A stretch of 38,235 nucleotides of DNA from Arthrobacter alkaliphilus (GTDB taxonomy: Bacteria; Actinomycetota; Actinomycetes; Actinomycetales; Micrococcaceae), in contig NZ_JAKEEC010000028.1 in assembly GCF_021483235.1 (NCBI RefSeq), positions 19,776 through 58,010 of the forward strand, given 5' to 3'. A model generated the notes under the pieces. The model was not told the origin of the DNA, made no database searches, and saw only the letters and a list, made by a program, of their open reading frames with translations. This document shows positions 15,460 through 26,560 of the stretch, one piece after another. The position numbers were made by a program, and so were the translations under genes. Every line of letters starts with the position of its first letter. Positions within the stretch are counted from its first letter, which is position 1.

Positions 15460-15483
15460 AGGAGGCTTTGCCTGCAGCTCGGG

Positions 15484-16764
15484 CTACAGAACGGGCAGGA
15501 CCTCGAGGCCTCCGAGGTACTTCTGGAGTGCCTTCGGGACGTTGACCGAGCCATCCGCGTTCTGGTGGTGCTCCAGGATAGCCACGATCCAGCGGGTGGT
15601 GGCCAGCGTGCCGTTCAGGGTGGCGACGGCGCGCGTGCCCTTGGCCACGCCGTCCTCGTTGACCGCTCGCTCACGGATGTTCAGGCGGCGGGCCTGGAAC
15701 GTGGTGCAGTTGGACGTCGACGTGAGCTCGCGGTAAGCGTTCTGGGTGGGGACCCACGCTTCACAGTCGAACTTCCGGGCCGCGGACATGCCGAGATCGC
15801 CCGCCGCCGTGTCGATCACGCGGTACGGGAGCTCCACCTTGGCCAGCATTTCCTCTTCCCACGCCAGGAGCCGCTCGTGCTCCGCGGCGGCCTCCTCAGC
15901 GGTGGTGTAGATGAACATCTCCACTTTGTTGAACTGGTGGACGCGGATGATGCCGCGGGTGTCCTTGCCGTGCGAACCGGCCTCCCGACGGTAGCAGGAG
16001 CTCTGCCCCGCGTAGCGGATGGGACCTGCGGAAAGGTCCAGGATCTCGTCCGCGTGGTAGCCCGCCAAGGGTACTTCGGAGGTTCCCACGAGGTAAAGGT
16101 CGTCTTCGGCGAGACGGTAGATCTCGGCGTCGTGCTTTACATCGAAGCCGGTGCCCTGCATGGTCTCGGGACGCACCAAAGTGGGCGTGATCATCGGGAT
16201 GAAGCCGGCCTCAATGGCCTGGTCCATGGCCATCTGCAGCAGGGCCATTTCAAGCCGGGCACCGACGCCGCGGAGGAAGTAGAAGCGCGCGCCGGATACC
16301 TTGGCGCCGCGTTCCATGTCGATCGCGCCAATGAGTTCGCCGATTTCCAGGTGGTCCCTCGGTTCGAAGTCCGTGAATTCGCGCGGGGTGCCGACCGTCT
16401 TGACCACGACGAAGTCGTCCTCGCCGCCCTCCGGCACGCCGTCCACAATCAAGTTGGGAATGATGCGGAGCAGCTCTTCCTGCTTGGCCTGCGCTGCGTC
16501 GGCTTCGGCAGAGGCCGCCTTGACCGAATTGGCCAGTTCCTTGACCTCGGCCAGCAGCGCCTGCTTTTCCTCGCCCTTGGCCTGTGCCACCTTCTTGCCG
16601 AAGACGTTCTGCTCCGCGCGGAGGTTTTCGTAGCGGATCAGGGCGGCGCGGCGGTCTGCATCGGCGGAAATGATCGCGTCCACCACGGACTCGTCCGCGC
16701 CGCGGGCGCGCTGGCTTGCACGGAACTTGTCCGGGTTTTCGCTGAGGTCTTTTACGTCGATCAC
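15484..16764 (-). CDS. serS: Seryl-tRNA synthetase
   Basis: A 426-residue class II aminoacyl-tRNA synthetase that charges tRNA-Ser and the tRNA-Sec precursor. The N-terminal tRNA-binding long coiled coil covers about residues 30-100. The catalytic core shows TSE (228-230), motif 2 CYRREAG (257-263), and motif 3 [15 protein letters not shown] (384-398). The length is usual for bacteria. The start is a GTG at 16764. A TANNNT element (TACTCT) lies exactly six bases upstream, so the mRNA is probably leaderless. Longer in-frame extensions run antisense to the lipid kinase gene and are rejected. Confidence 0.96.
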   Translation of the reverse strand: MIDVKDLSENPDKFRASQRARGADESVVDAIISADADRRAALIRYENLRAEQNVFGKKVAQAKGEEKQALLAEVKELANSVKAASAEADAAQAKQEELLRIIPNLIVDGVPEGGEDDFVVVKTVGTPREFTDFEPRDHLEIGELIGAIDMERGAKVSGARFYFLRGVGARLEMALLQMAMDQAIEAGFIPMITPTLVRPETMQGTGFDVKHDAEIYRLAEDDLYLVGTSEVPLAGYHADEILDLSAGPIRYAGQSSCYRREAGSHGKDTRGIIRVHQFNKVEMFIYTTAEEAAAEHERLLAWEEEMLAKVELPYRVIDTAAGDLGMSAARKFDCEAWVPTQNAYRELTSTSNCTTFQARRLNIRERAVNEDGVAKGTRAVATLNGTLATTRWIVAILEHHQNADGSVNVPKALQKYLGGLEVLPVL

Positions 16765-16770
16765 CAGACA

Positions 16771-16776
16771 AGAGTA
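16771..16776 (-). promoter_or_regulatory. -10 element (TACTCT) of serS, leaderless geometry
   Basis: Read on the minus strand, TACTCT is followed by TGTCTG and then the GTG start. The TANNNT pattern with a 6-bp gap puts the transcription start on the start codon. No -35 is evident and no Shine-Dalgarno exists. Confidence 0.55.
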
Positions 16777-16860
16777 TCGAATGAGCACGCAGCTCCGCGG
16801 CCGGTGCCCGACGGCGGGCGGCACCCGCTTCCGCCGTGCACGGCCGCGCCTGCAGCGGGA

Positions 16861-16866
16861 TAGGGT
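16861..16866 (+). promoter_or_regulatory. Possible -10 element (TAGGGT) of the lipid kinase gene
   Basis: TAGGGT lies nine bases before the ATG at 16876, which would give a leader of only a few bases. There is no Shine-Dalgarno, consistent with a leaderless or near-leaderless transcript. It is divergent from the serS promoter about 85 bp away. Confidence 0.4.
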
Positions 16867-16875
16867 TGAAGCACC

Positions 16876-17922
16876 ATGAGCAACTGGATCCTGTACGTGA
16901 TTCTGGCTGGGGGCGTGGTCTTTGCCGTCTCCAGTTGGTGGGGCGTGCGCAGGCTCAGGGCCAGGCATACCCGCAGCGCCGTCCATGAGGATGCCCACAA
17001 GCCGGAAGCCGGCCTGCAAAAGGTGGCCGTTATCCTCAACCCGGTGAAGGCGAAAGCCGAGGAGGCCCGGAAGGTCATCCGGGAAGCCTGCCATCTTGCG
17101 GGCTGGGACGAACCCCGTTTCTTCGAGACCACCGCGGACGATCCCGGCCATTCGCAAACCAGGGCGGCACTAGCGGGTGGGCCCGACGTCGTACTGGTCG
17201 GCGGCGGCGACGGTACCGTGCGCGTCGTGGCTGAGGCCCTCGCGCACACCAACGTCGCGATGGGCTTGATTCCCTTAGGAACCGGAAACCTGCTGGCACG
17301 CAACGTAAATCTGGATGTAAACGACCTGCGGGGCAACGTACGCACGGCGCTCTTCGGCCACCAGCGCTACATCGACACCGCCCGAATGTCGATCCATAAC
17401 GAGCGGACAGGCACCTCGTCCGAGCATGCGTTCCTGGTCATTGCCGGCATGGGCCTGGATGCCGAGGTCGTGGGCGATACCAACGACGGCCTCAAGAAAG
17501 CAGTCGGCTGGCTGGCCTACACCGAAGCGGGTGTCCGCCACCTGCCCGGCCGGCGCAAGAGGGTCACCATTTCCCTGGATGACGAGCCGGAGCAATCCCG
17601 GAAAATCCGAAGCGTCCTGTTCGCCAATTGCGGCCTGATTCCGGGCGGCATCGATTTCATCCCCGGTGCGATGATCGACGACGGCGTGCTGGACGTCGTG
17701 GTCATGAGCCCCCGCAGTGCCATCGGATGGCTCGCGATGTACGCAAAGGTCTTGTTCAAGCACAACCGGAACCTGCCGGTCATGAATTTCTACCGTTCGG
17801 GCAAAGTGGTCATCAGCAGCAGCGAACCGATGGCCACGCAACTCGACGGTGATCCCGCGGGCGAGGCCACAAAAGTCACCGTCGAGGTGGAACCGCGTTC
17901 CCTCCTCGTGCGCGTCCAATAA
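16876..17922 (+). CDS. Diacylglycerol/sphingosine kinase-family lipid kinase
   Basis: A 348-residue protein with one N-terminal membrane helix (about 4-20) and a DAGK catalytic domain: KVAVILNP start (about 49), GGGDGT (109-114) for nucleotide binding, PLGTGN (133-138), and a C-terminal beta domain ending [11 protein letters not shown]. It probably phosphorylates a lipid hydroxyl at the cytoplasmic face of the membrane. In actinobacteria such proteins contribute to phospholipid recycling or PIM/phosphatidate pools; the exact substrate is open. It is divergent from serS. Confidence 0.85.
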   Translation: MSNWILYVILAGGVVFAVSSWWGVRRLRARHTRSAVHEDAHKPEAGLQKVAVILNPVKAKAEEARKVIREACHLAGWDEPRFFETTADDPGHSQTRAALAGGPDVVLVGGGDGTVRVVAEALAHTNVAMGLIPLGTGNLLARNVNLDVNDLRGNVRTALFGHQRYIDTARMSIHNERTGTSSEHAFLVIAGMGLDAEVVGDTNDGLKKAVGWLAYTEAGVRHLPGRRKRVTISLDDEPEQSRKIRSVLFANCGLIPGGIDFIPGAMIDDGVLDVVVMSPRSAIGWLAMYAKVLFKHNRNLPVMNFYRSGKVVISSSEPMATQLDGDPAGEATKVTVEVEPRSLLVRVQ

Positions 17923-17960
17923 CCGTTCCCCATGCACTAACCGTGCGCGCACGCCTGCGG

Positions 17961-18239
17961 CTATTTAGCGTTCTTCGCCGGTTCTGCCGGCTCGTTTTCG
18001 GCCAGCTTACTTTCCGCCAGTTTCTTTTCCGCCAGTTTGCTTTCCGCTAGTTTGCTTTCCGCCAGGGCCCTGGCGGCCGCGCGGGCTTCCGACTGCTCGC
18101 GAATCATGGCCTGTTCTTCCTCAAAGCGCAGCCGATCGGCCCGGTCGGCGTCGTCGCCGTCCCAGTCCTGGTTGTCCGCCTTGGGCTTGGGATTGACGAT
18201 CATTCCCTGGCCGCTGGTGTCATCGCTGTTTCCTGACAT
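17961..18239 (-). CDS. Small charged protein with ESKLA repeats, unknown function
   Basis: A 92-residue hydrophilic protein. The first half is Asp/Asn-rich; the middle (about 36-60) is a charged helix, and the C terminus has four five-residue repeats of the type A-E-[SK]-K-L followed by an Ala/Pro-rich end. A helical, possibly coiled-coil structure is likely; there is no catalytic motif, signal or membrane segment. The ATG at 18239 has a strong GGAGGGAG. I do not recognise a family with a known role. Confidence 0.6.
   Translation of the reverse strand: MSGNSDDTSGQGMIVNPKPKADNQDWDGDDADRADRLRFEEEQAMIREQSEARAAARALAESKLAESKLAEKKLAESKLAENEPAEPAKNAK
18001..18060. repeat. Four 15-bp tandem repeats inside the small protein gene
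   Basis: Four consecutive units close to GCCAGTTTGCTTTCC, differing at up to three positions each, encode the ESKLA-type repeats on the minus strand. The unit keeps the reading frame, so copy number can vary between strains without truncating the protein. Confidence 0.8.
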
Positions 18240-18368
18240 GGCCCGCTCCCTCCGTTAGGGGCATGCGTCCATCATTTGTGGATCAAGCAAGCATACGCAC
18301 AGTTTTATCCACGCGATAGGGGTTGAAGAGTCAATAATCCAATGCTTTGCGAAGCCGGTCCGGGCCGG

Positions 18369-19316
18369 TCAGACGCTCGGTTCGCCGCCCAGAATGCCCC
18401 GCACCCAGGCGTGCGCGGAGGCGAACGCGGCGTCGGAGGTATGTGGAGAAACCAAGGCTTTCTGTTGGTCCGCGCGGGCGTAGGACCCTAGGAAGCGCGT
18501 TGCGGGGCTGATCCGGTGCAGGCCCGCCAAGGCGTCGGCAACCCGCGCGTCCGACGCGTGGCCGTCGGCGTCGATACTGAAGAAATAGTGACCCAGGTAC
18601 TGGCCGGTGGGCCGGGACTCGATGCGGCTCAGGTTGACCCCGCGGGTGGCAAACTGGTCCAGGATTTCCATCAGGGCGCCCGGGCGGTCTTCGGGGAGGG
18701 GCACGACGACGGTTGTCTTGTCCGCGCCGGTGCGTTCAGTCAAGGCGCCGGGCCGGCTGACCAGGACGAAGCGGGTAACCGCACCGGGGTTGTCCCCGAT
18801 GTTCTCCGCAAGGATCTCCAGTCCCGGCCGTTCGGCCGCGACGAGGGGGGCGCAGATGGCCGCGTCATAGTGCACCTCGCCTTCGAGAAGCCCGACGGCG
18901 GCGGCAGCCGTGGAGGATCCCGGCACATATTCCGCATTTGGGATATTTTGGTCGACCCACAGCCTGCACTGCGCCCAGGCATGGCCATGGGTGGACACCC
19001 GCCGGATGTCCGAAATCTTCACGCCGGGCCGGGCAACCAGGACGAACGTGATGGGAACGAGGGCTTCGCGGATGATCCGCAGCTCGGTTCCGGTGGCAAT
19101 GGCATCCAAGGTGGCGGTCACGCCGCCCTCCACCGAGTTCTCGATCGGCACCATGGCCGCATCCGCCTCCCCTTGGCGGACTTTCTCAAGGGCCGTGTTC
19201 ACATTGGTGCAAGGGACCTTCTTGGCGTCGGCCGCGCCGGGAACCTGCAGGAGGGCCGCCTCCGTGAAGGTGCCTTCAGGACCGAGGAAGGTGTATGTGA
19301 GCACGGATCCCGACAT
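18369..19316 (-). CDS. pheA: Prephenate dehydratase
   Basis: A 315-residue monofunctional prephenate dehydratase, which converts prephenate to phenylpyruvate in phenylalanine synthesis. The N-terminal catalytic domain starts FLGPEGTFTEAAL and contains the essential TRF motif (181-183). The C-terminal ACT domain (about 202-278) has RPGAL and ESRP (233-236), the phenylalanine-binding feedback site. The ATG at 19316 follows AAGGA. It lies 32 bp downstream of a rhodanese gene on the same strand and is probably co-transcribed with it. About 35 residues extend past the ACT domain. Confidence 0.94.
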   Translation of the reverse strand: MSGSVLTYTFLGPEGTFTEAALLQVPGAADAKKVPCTNVNTALEKVRQGEADAAMVPIENSVEGGVTATLDAIATGTELRIIREALVPITFVLVARPGVKISDIRRVSTHGHAWAQCRLWVDQNIPNAEYVPGSSTAAAAVGLLEGEVHYDAAICAPLVAAERPGLEILAENIGDNPGAVTRFVLVSRPGALTERTGADKTTVVVPLPEDRPGALMEILDQFATRGVNLSRIESRPTGQYLGHYFFSIDADGHASDARVADALAGLHRISPATRFLGSYARADQQKALVSPHTSDAAFASAHAWVRGILGGEPSV

Positions 19317-19348
19317 GTATATATTCCTTATTTGTTATGTTTTTGGGG

Positions 19349-19675
19349 CTACAGGACGACCGGCTTGAGGCCGTTCTCGGAAACCATGGGACGGCCGGTC
19401 TCGAACCACATGTCCATGCCTCCGGCGATATTTGTGGCGGTATAACCCTGACCCACGAGCCACTGAACCGCCCGGTAGGACCGGCCGCCGGTACGGCAGA
19501 TCACATACAGGTCATCGTCAGGGTCAAGTTCCTCAAGGCGTGCCGGGATCTGGTCAAGCGGAATATGCAGCGCACCTCCGGCGTGGCCCGCTACCCATTC
19601 GTAATCCTCACGGACATCCAGGATCTTCGCGTCCGCCGGAACATCGCCGACAGGCACGGTCTCGAAATCGCTCAC
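19349..19675 (-). CDS. Single-domain rhodanese-like protein
   Basis: A 108-residue single rhodanese domain (GlpE/PspE size). LDVREDYEWVAGHAGGALHIP is the usual entry motif, and the active-site loop CRTGGRS begins at Cys60. Such proteins carry persulfide sulfur in the cytoplasm. The start is a GTG at 19675 with a strong GGGAGGG upstream. It is the first gene of a likely two-gene unit with pheA; no functional reason for the pairing is apparent. Confidence 0.88.
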   Translation of the reverse strand: MSDFETVPVGDVPADAKILDVREDYEWVAGHAGGALHIPLDQIPARLEELDPDDDLYVICRTGGRSYRAVQWLVGQGYTATNIAGGMDMWFETGRPMVSENGLKPVVL

Positions 19676-19758
19676 GTGGGTCCCTCCCAGTTGATTCGGT
19701 TCTCCAATCCAGCCTACCGTTGCAGGGACCGAGAACGCTTAAAGCAACGGGAGGCGCC

Positions 19759-20502
19759 ATGGCAGCGGACGAACCGACCATCCTGGCAACCTCCGGCGGC
19801 TATAAGTCCGGACATCGCACCAGGATGGAGTTCGACCTCCTGGTTCACCACGCCGTCGAACTGTCCGGGGTCAGCGGACGTGCGCCGCGGGTGGCGCATC
19901 TTGGCACGGCTTCCGGAGACCAGCGTTGGTTCGCCGCGGAATTGGACCAAGCCGCCCGGGTCGCAGGCTTCGATTTCAGCCACCTGAACCTTTTCACGAT
20001 GCCCAATCACGGCGATCCGGAGGCCTACCTTGCCGAACAGGACGTGGTGTGGGTCAACGGCGGCTCCGTGGTCAATCTCCTGGCGGTATGGCGCGCGCAC
20101 AACCTGGACAGCATCCTGCGGCGCATCTGGGAACAGGGGGTGGTGCTTGCCGGTGTGTCCGCCGGCTCGATTTGCTGGTTCCAGGGCGGCACCACGGATT
20201 CGTATGGCCCCGAATTGCGCTCCGTAACCAATGGACTGGCCTTTCTCCCCTACGCCAACGGCGTCCACTACGATTCCGAGCCGGGACGCCGCCCGCTGAT
20301 CCACCGGTTGGTAGCGGAAGGCGTGCTGGGCGAAACGCACTGCACCGACGACGGCGTCGGGCTGGTTTACAGAGGGACCGAACTTGCCGACGTGGTAGCC
20401 GAGGTTAGGGGCAAGGCTGCCTACCGCGTCACCGCGGCATCCGGCGAGCTGGCCGGCAGCGTTGCCGTGGAGGAGCGCTTGGAGCCCCGCTTCCTTGGGT
20501 GA
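19759..20502 (+). CDS. Peptidase E-like serine peptidase (family S51)
   Basis: A 247-residue protein of the class I glutamine-amidotransferase-like fold. AGVSAGSICW carries the nucleophile Ser134 in the G-x-S-A-G elbow that defines family S51; WVNGGSVVNLL precedes it. Peptidase E cleaves N-terminal Asp from dipeptides; some relatives are cyanophycinases, and I favour peptidase E by length. The ATG at 19759 has GGGAGG upstream. It overlaps the following amidase gene by 8 bp, suggesting joint translation. Confidence 0.82.
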   Translation: MAADEPTILATSGGYKSGHRTRMEFDLLVHHAVELSGVSGRAPRVAHLGTASGDQRWFAAELDQAARVAGFDFSHLNLFTMPNHGDPEAYLAEQDVVWVNGGSVVNLLAVWRAHNLDSILRRIWEQGVVLAGVSAGSICWFQGGTTDSYGPELRSVTNGLAFLPYANGVHYDSEPGRRPLIHRLVAEGVLGETHCTDDGVGLVYRGTELADVVAEVRGKAAYRVTAASGELAGSVAVEERLEPRFLG

Positions 20503-21952
20503 CATCCACGAACTCGGCGCGGTGGGTTTGCGCCAAGCCTTGATCACCGGCCGGCTCTCCGCAACCGAGGCAGCGGAGTATTTCCTGACCAGGATCGGGC
20601 AGCTGAACGATGGGCTGGGCGCCTTCGTCACGGTGACCGCGGACCAGGCGATGGTCGATGCCCGGGCCGCGGACGCCGCCTACCTTCGTTGGCGCGGCGG
20701 AGGCCCCGGTCTTCCGCTCCTGCACGGTGTGCCGCTGGCATTCAAAGACCTCACCGATGTTGCGGGTGTAGTGACGACGCACGGCAGCGCCGCCTTGGAC
20801 CGTAAGCCCGCTCCGGAGGACGGCGCGCTTGCCGCGACCCTTAAAGGCGCGGGTGCAATCTCACTGGGAAAGACCCAGGTTCCCGAATTCGGGCTCACGG
20901 CCTACAGCGAAAACCGCGTCGCACCGCCGTCGCGCAATCCACACGCATTGAGCCGCAGCTCAGGCGGTTCTTCGGGAGGCAGCGCTGCAGCGGTGGCGGC
21001 GGGGTTGGTTCCTTTCGCGCCGGGTAGCGACGGCGGTGGTTCCATACGTATTCCCGCCGCGGCATGCGGACTGCTGGGGTTGAAGCCGGGCCGCGGGCTG
21101 GTGCCGGCCGGCGAGAGCGTCGGTGACGCGGCACGGCTGGTGGTGGCCGGACCCTTGGCGCGCTCCGCCGCCGACGCGGCGCTCATGATGGACGCCCTGG
21201 TGCCCGGCGGCGTACGGCCTGAAGGGGGCTACCTCGCGGGCCTGGAGGAAGCCCCCGCCCCCTTGCGCATCGGCGCGAGCCTGGACAGCCCGTGGTCCGC
21301 CACCTTCCCCTTCACTCCGGAGCGGGAAGCCCTTGGCGCATTCGCCAGGGGCATTGACTTGCTGACCGACGCGGGCCACTCCGTCTTCGACGCCGGGATC
21401 CGCTATGACAATCGCTATCCGGAAGCCTTCACCACCGCCTGGACCGCCGGCGTCGGGAGCGCGCGGATCCCGGCGCAGCGCGAAGCCCTGCTGACCCCGC
21501 TGACCCGGACGTTCCGGCGTCGGGCGCAACAGCGCAGCGCAGCGAAGGTCAACGAGGCCGTTGCCTTCCTGCGGCAGTTCACCCACGACAGCATTGTCCA
21601 GTATGCACAGTGGGATTTGGTCCTGACGCCGTCGCTGGCCCAGACGCCAAGGCCCGTGGGCTGGTTCACGGGAGCAGCGACCGGAGGCGAGCATTGGCCG
21701 GCCCCCGACTGGCCAGGCGATGCCGACGAGGACTACCGGAAGCAATGCGAGTTTGCGCCCTGGTCCTCCATGGTGAATGTGTGCGGACTGCCGGCAATCA
21801 CCGTGCCCGTCCATTGGACCGGCCCGCGGCCTGGTACGGGTCTTCCCATGGGCATCCAGCTCATCGGAAAGCCGGGATCCGAGCTGTTGCTCCTGCGGCT
21901 GGCACGCCAGCTTGAGCAGCAGCAAAAAACGGTATTGCACTCCGGAATGTAG
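20495..21952 (+). CDS. Amidase signature family enzyme
   Basis: A 485-residue amidase with the Lys-cisSer-Ser triad: Lys84 in PLAFKDL, Ser159/160 in GGSSGGSAA and Ser183 in GGGSIRIPAA. The family hydrolyses amides; indole-acetamide hydrolase, GatA and 6-aminohexanoate-cyclic-dimer hydrolase-like branches are all possible. No gatB/gatC is adjacent, so it is unlikely to be a GatA. I prefer the TTG at 20495, which follows a GGAG and gives an MGDIHELGAVGLR start, over the TTG at 20462, which lies deep in the peptidase gene. Confidence 0.84.
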   Translation: MGDIHELGAVGLRQALITGRLSATEAAEYFLTRIGQLNDGLGAFVTVTADQAMVDARAADAAYLRWRGGGPGLPLLHGVPLAFKDLTDVAGVVTTHGSAALDRKPAPEDGALAATLKGAGAISLGKTQVPEFGLTAYSENRVAPPSRNPHALSRSSGGSSGGSAAAVAAGLVPFAPGSDGGGSIRIPAAACGLLGLKPGRGLVPAGESVGDAARLVVAGPLARSAADAALMMDALVPGGVRPEGGYLAGLEEAPAPLRIGASLDSPWSATFPFTPEREALGAFARGIDLLTDAGHSVFDAGIRYDNRYPEAFTTAWTAGVGSARIPAQREALLTPLTRTFRRRAQQRSAAKVNEAVAFLRQFTHDSIVQYAQWDLVLTPSLAQTPRPVGWFTGAATGGEHWPAPDWPGDADEDYRKQCEFAPWSSMVNVCGLPAITVPVHWTGPRPGTGLPMGIQLIGKPGSELLLLRLARQLEQQQKTVLHSGM

Positions 21953-21974
21953 TTGCCCGGGGCATCTATAAAAT

Positions 21975-22000
21975 GTGACAATGCGCTCACTCGCTGTCAC
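21975..22000. promoter_or_regulatory. Inverted repeat before the POT transporter, candidate operator
   Basis: GTGACA (21975-21980) and TGTCAC (21995-22000) are perfect 6-bp inverted arms with 14 bp between. A TATAAA hexamer lies just upstream (21967-21972) as a possible -10. Placement 10 bp before the ATG would suit repression. The spacing does not match a CRP/GlxR site. Confidence 0.35.
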
Positions 22001-22010
22001 CATGGATTAG

Positions 22011-23480
<1,470 letters not shown>

Positions 23481-23501
23481 TCATTCAACCGGGCCAAACC
23501 G

Positions 23502-23556
23502 CGACGGCGGCCGGTGTGTTCGGCGGGTTTCCCGCCTAGCGCACCGGCCGCCGTCG
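23502..23556. terminator. Bidirectional terminator between POT and DUF4190 genes
   Basis: CGACGGCGGCCGGTG (23502-23516) and its perfect reverse complement (23542-23556) form a 15-bp stem. Inside it a second hairpin GGCGGG-TTT-CCCGCC (23522-23536) is nested. It lies between two convergent stops. T-tracts are weak on both sides, as is common in high-GC actinobacteria. Confidence 0.75.
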
Positions 23557-23561
23557 TCGTT

Positions 23562-24152
23562 CTAGTAGGTATAGTTGCGTCGCGCCGTGGAGGCGACAAC
23601 CGCGATAAAAACCCAGAAAAGAGCCGCCAGGGCAATGCCCAGGTATCCCATCACAAGGCCCGCAATGGCCATGCCCTTGCCGGCCGGCTCCTTCTTGAGC
23701 CCCATGTGGCCCAGGATCACGGCAGCAATCTGGGGCAGGACGAAGAAGCCAAAGCCCACGAAAGCGGCGATCCCGCAGCACATGCTCGCGATGCTCAGGC
23801 CCTTGGGCTCGGGAGCCACACCGTAGTAAGCCGGCTGGCCATAGGGGCTGGCAGGCTGGCCGTATGCGGGTGGTACCTGAGGAGGTTGCCCATATGGCGA
23901 TGCGGGCTGTCCGTAGGGGCTGGCAGGCTGCTGGCCGTAGGGCGCCTGAGCAGGTTGCTGGCCATAGGCCGTCTGGCCGTATTGGGCCGGACCACCCTGG
24001 GACTGGCCATATGGTTCCTGCGACTGCTGGCCGTGGGGCTGCTCTTGCGGCTGCCCGTAAGGGCCGGAAGCCGCCGGCGGGGCAAACGGCCGCTCGCCGT
24101 GCGCGTTCCCACCCTCGGGAGCGTTCTCGGGTTTAGCTGGTTGGTCAGTCAT
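23562..24152 (-). CDS. DUF4190-like membrane protein with PYGQP-rich N terminus
   Basis: A 196-residue protein. The first 115 residues are Pro/Gln/Gly/Tyr-rich with many PYGQP and YGQPAS units and are predicted disordered and cytoplasmic. The C-terminal part has two membrane helices (GLSIASMCCGIAAFVGFGFF... and GMAIAGLVMGYLGIALAAL) separated by a short GHMGLKKE loop, the DUF4190 pattern. Function unknown; low-complexity tails of this kind are frequent in actinobacterial envelope proteins. The ATG at 24152 follows GAGGGG. Confidence 0.8.
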   Translation of the reverse strand: MTDQPAKPENAPEGGNAHGERPFAPPAASGPYGQPQEQPHGQQSQEPYGQSQGGPAQYGQTAYGQQPAQAPYGQQPASPYGQPASPYGQPPQVPPAYGQPASPYGQPAYYGVAPEPKGLSIASMCCGIAAFVGFGFFVLPQIAAVILGHMGLKKEPAGKGMAIAGLVMGYLGIALAALFWVFIAVVASTARRNYTY

Positions 24153-24359
24153 CGAAATATCCCCTCGCGAGTCTTTGTGCCCAGCCTACCGCCGGGCGAT
24201 GGCGCACATAAGCTCCGCGGGTCCCGGCGCCGCAACGCCATGCCGCACTCCGGTAAACGGGCAGTGAATCTTCGTGGTTCAAGCGGAAATTCGAAGTCAC
24301 AGGCACCGCAATAGCCGTTTTCTCTTCAAGCGCACCGAACGGTCTGGCATGCTGGGTCA

Positions 24360-26018
24360 ATGGCTAGCCGTGCGGGCACTGTTGCCCTTCCCCAGGACCT
24401 TGTAGACATCACCGCTCTTCTTGACGCGTACTACGACGTGGCGCCGGATCTTAGCGATCCCGCACAACGCGTTGCCTTCGGCACCTCCGGGCATCGGGGG
24501 TCGAGCCTCAAGGCCTCGTTCAATGAAGCGCATATCCTCGCCATTACCCAGGCGATCGTGGAGTACCGCGCCGGGCAAGGCATCACCGGCCCGCTCTTCC
24601 TGGCCAAGGACACCCACGGGCTCAGCGAACCAGCACAGAATTCCGCCCTTGAGGTCCTTGCCGCCAACGGCGTCAACGTACTCGTCGACGCGCGCCACGG
24701 CTATACGCCAACCCCGGCCCTGAGCCACGCGATCCTGAAATACAACAACGAAGCCGGCCCCGGGCAGCCCCAGGCGGACGGCATCGTGGTGACGCCGAGC
24801 CACAACCCTCCGGCCGACGGCGGTTTCAAATACAATCCGCCGCACGGCGGTCCTGCGGACACCGACGCCACCGGCTGGATCGCCAACCGCGCCAACGAGC
24901 TTCTTGAAAACGGGCTGCGGGGAGTCAAACGGATTCCGTTGAACGACGCCCTGAAGGCGGACGGTACGGGCAAGTTCGACTTCCTGAGCAGCTATGTGGA
25001 CGATCTCCCTTCCGTCCTGGACCTTGATGCCATCCGCTCCGCCGGCGTTCGCATCGGCGCGGACCCCATGGGCGGCGCATCCGTGGACTACTGGGGTGAA
25101 ATCGGCGAGCGCCACCAGCTCGACCTCACCGTGGTCAACCCCACGGTGGACCCGCAGTGGGCTTTCATGACCCTCGACTGGGACGAGAAGATCCGCATGG
25201 ACTGCTCCTCGCCGTCGGCCATGGCCTCACTCATCAAGCGCATGTCTGACAGTGCCGCGGGCAGCGCCTACGACGTCGCCACCGGAAATGACGCCGACGC
25301 CGACCGGCACGGCATTGTCACCCCCGACGGCGGGCTGATGAACCCGAACCACTATCTCGCCGTCGCGATCGATTACCTCTACCGCAACCGCACCGGTTGG
25401 AACCCCGAGTCAGTGGTGGGCAAGACCCTCGTCTCCTCCTCCATCATCGACCGGGTAGCCGCGGGACTGGGCCGCAAGCTCGTGGAAGTTCCCGTTGGCT
25501 TCAAGTGGTTCGTCCCCGGCTTGCTCTCCGGCGAGGGTGCCTTCGGTGGCGAAGAATCCGCGGGGGCCTCCTTCAACAAGCGCGACGGAAGCGTCTGGAC
25601 CACCGACAAGGACGGCATCCTGTTGGCCCTCTTGGCTTCGGAGATCACGGCCGTCACCGGCCGTTCGCCGTCGCAGCTGTACAAGGGGCTCACCGACCAG
25701 TTCGGCTCGCCGGTATATGCCAGGATCGACGCCGCCGCCACGCGGGAGCAGAAAGCAGCGCTCGGCAAGCTTTCGTCGTCGGACGTGTCAGCCACCACGC
25801 TGGCCGGCGAGGAAATCACCGCCAAGCTGACTGAGGCTCCGGGCAACGGGGCGTCGATCGGCGGCCTCAAGGTGGTCACGGAGAACGCCTGGTTCGCGGC
25901 CCGCCCGTCGGGAACCGAGGACGTCTACAAGATCTACGCCGAGTCCTTCAAGGGCGCCGACCATTTGAAGCAGGTCCAGGATGAGGCCAAGGCCCTAGTG
26001 GACAGCGTGATTTCCTAG
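24360..26018 (+). CDS. pgm: Phosphoglucomutase, alpha-D-glucose phosphate-specific
   Basis: A 552-residue enzyme interconverting glucose-1-phosphate and glucose-6-phosphate. Active-site features: TPSHNP with phosphoserine Ser147 (145-150), metal-binding DADADR (311-316), sugar loop [10 protein letters not shown] (396-405) and phosphate-binding RPSGTED (515-521). Length matches the Pgm type rather than the shorter GlmM/ManB. It supplies glucose-1-phosphate for nucleotide sugars and glycogen. No Shine-Dalgarno precedes ATG 24360; CATGCT lies six bases upstream and might be a degenerate -10 of a leaderless transcript. The 3' end overlaps a convergent gene by 24 bp. Confidence 0.94.
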   Translation: MASRAGTVALPQDLVDITALLDAYYDVAPDLSDPAQRVAFGTSGHRGSSLKASFNEAHILAITQAIVEYRAGQGITGPLFLAKDTHGLSEPAQNSALEVLAANGVNVLVDARHGYTPTPALSHAILKYNNEAGPGQPQADGIVVTPSHNPPADGGFKYNPPHGGPADTDATGWIANRANELLENGLRGVKRIPLNDALKADGTGKFDFLSSYVDDLPSVLDLDAIRSAGVRIGADPMGGASVDYWGEIGERHQLDLTVVNPTVDPQWAFMTLDWDEKIRMDCSSPSAMASLIKRMSDSAAGSAYDVATGNDADADRHGIVTPDGGLMNPNHYLAVAIDYLYRNRTGWNPESVVGKTLVSSSIIDRVAAGLGRKLVEVPVGFKWFVPGLLSGEGAFGGEESAGASFNKRDGSVWTTDKDGILLALLASEITAVTGRSPSQLYKGLTDQFGSPVYARIDAAATREQKAALGKLSSSDVSATTLAGEEITAKLTEAPGNGASIGGLKVVTENAWFAARPSGTEDVYKIYAESFKGADHLKQVQDEAKALVDSVIS

Positions 26019-26525
26019 CCTTCGCCCGGCTGATTCCGCCGGGAGGCGCCACACTTTCAGGATCTGCCGGATCGTGTGGTCGCCTTCCGGCGCCATGTCC
26101 ACCAAGGCGACCTGGTCGAGCACGACAGCGTCACCCGGCTTGGGGCGCTTGCCGTCGTGATGCGAAATGTGGGGGCGGTAGTTCTCCATGATGTATCGCG
26201 GAGTCGCTGCCCGCCCGCCAATGCTCTCCACCGCTTCGAACACTTCTTGATGCAGGCCTTGCAAAACGGGGTGATGTTCCACCAGGCTGACCGGGATGGA
26301 CCCTTGGTGGCCGAATCCGGCGTCGGGTCCCACGGTGAGTTCCGCCCCCAAGGCGCCCATCGCGGGGGCCGTGACAAGCCCGCTGAGGCGCGCGGCGACG
26401 TCCACACCATCTGAGGTCTCGACGTCGAACCTCAACAGGGTGATGTGCAGCGGCCAGTCGCTGCGCGGAAAGACGAGCCCTTCAGCCACGGCCTCGACGA
26501 ACGCCACCAGAATCAGGTTCCGCAT
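25995..26525 (-). CDS. 2'-5' RNA ligase / 2H phosphoesterase family protein
   Basis: A 176-residue 2H phosphoesterase. Two H-x-[ST] motifs are present: HIT (27-29) in PLHITLLRF and HIS (119-121) in YRPHIS. The family includes RNA 2',3'-cyclic phosphodiesterases and 2'-5' ligases; the natural substrate here is unknown. The ATG at 26525 gives the normal N terminus; the in-frame extension upstream runs into a non-coding tandem repeat. There is no Shine-Dalgarno; CAAAAT lies six bases upstream. The last 24 bp overlap pgm. Confidence 0.75.
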   Translation of the reverse strand: MRNLILVAFVEAVAEGLVFPRSDWPLHITLLRFDVETSDGVDVAARLSGLVTAPAMGALGAELTVGPDAGFGHQGSIPVSLVEHHPVLQGLHQEVFEAVESIGGRAATPRYIMENYRPHISHHDGKRPKPGDAVVLDQVALVDMAPEGDHTIRQILKVWRLPAESAGRRLGNHAVH

Positions 26526-26560
26526 AAGGAAATTTTGCCACCGCACTTGCCATCTGCAGC

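Larger units (their letters stand above)
15117..15483. other. Intergenic region with DnaA-box-like words
   Basis: This 367-bp gene-free stretch holds TTGTCCACA (15199-15207), an 8/9 match on the other strand (15224-15232, TTGTCCGCA) and TTATCCACA (15286-15294). All three fit DnaA-box consensus forms. A perfect palindrome (15232-15257) lies between them, and the serS terminator (15402-15459) is at its right end. There are too few boxes and no AT-rich unwinding element, so it is not a replication origin. DnaA titration or regulation of the HAD gene is possible. Confidence 0.45.

Noticed and set aside
16765..17157. N-terminal extension of serS of about 130 residues
   Set aside because: It runs antisense to the lipid kinase gene; the GTG at 16764 gives the normal SerRS length and has a -10 in the right place.
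21967..22000. CRP/GlxR binding site (TGTGA...TCAC) before the POT gene
   Set aside because: The half-sites have 8 bp between them instead of 6, and one is imperfect; the GTGACA/TGTCAC inverted repeat explains the bases better.
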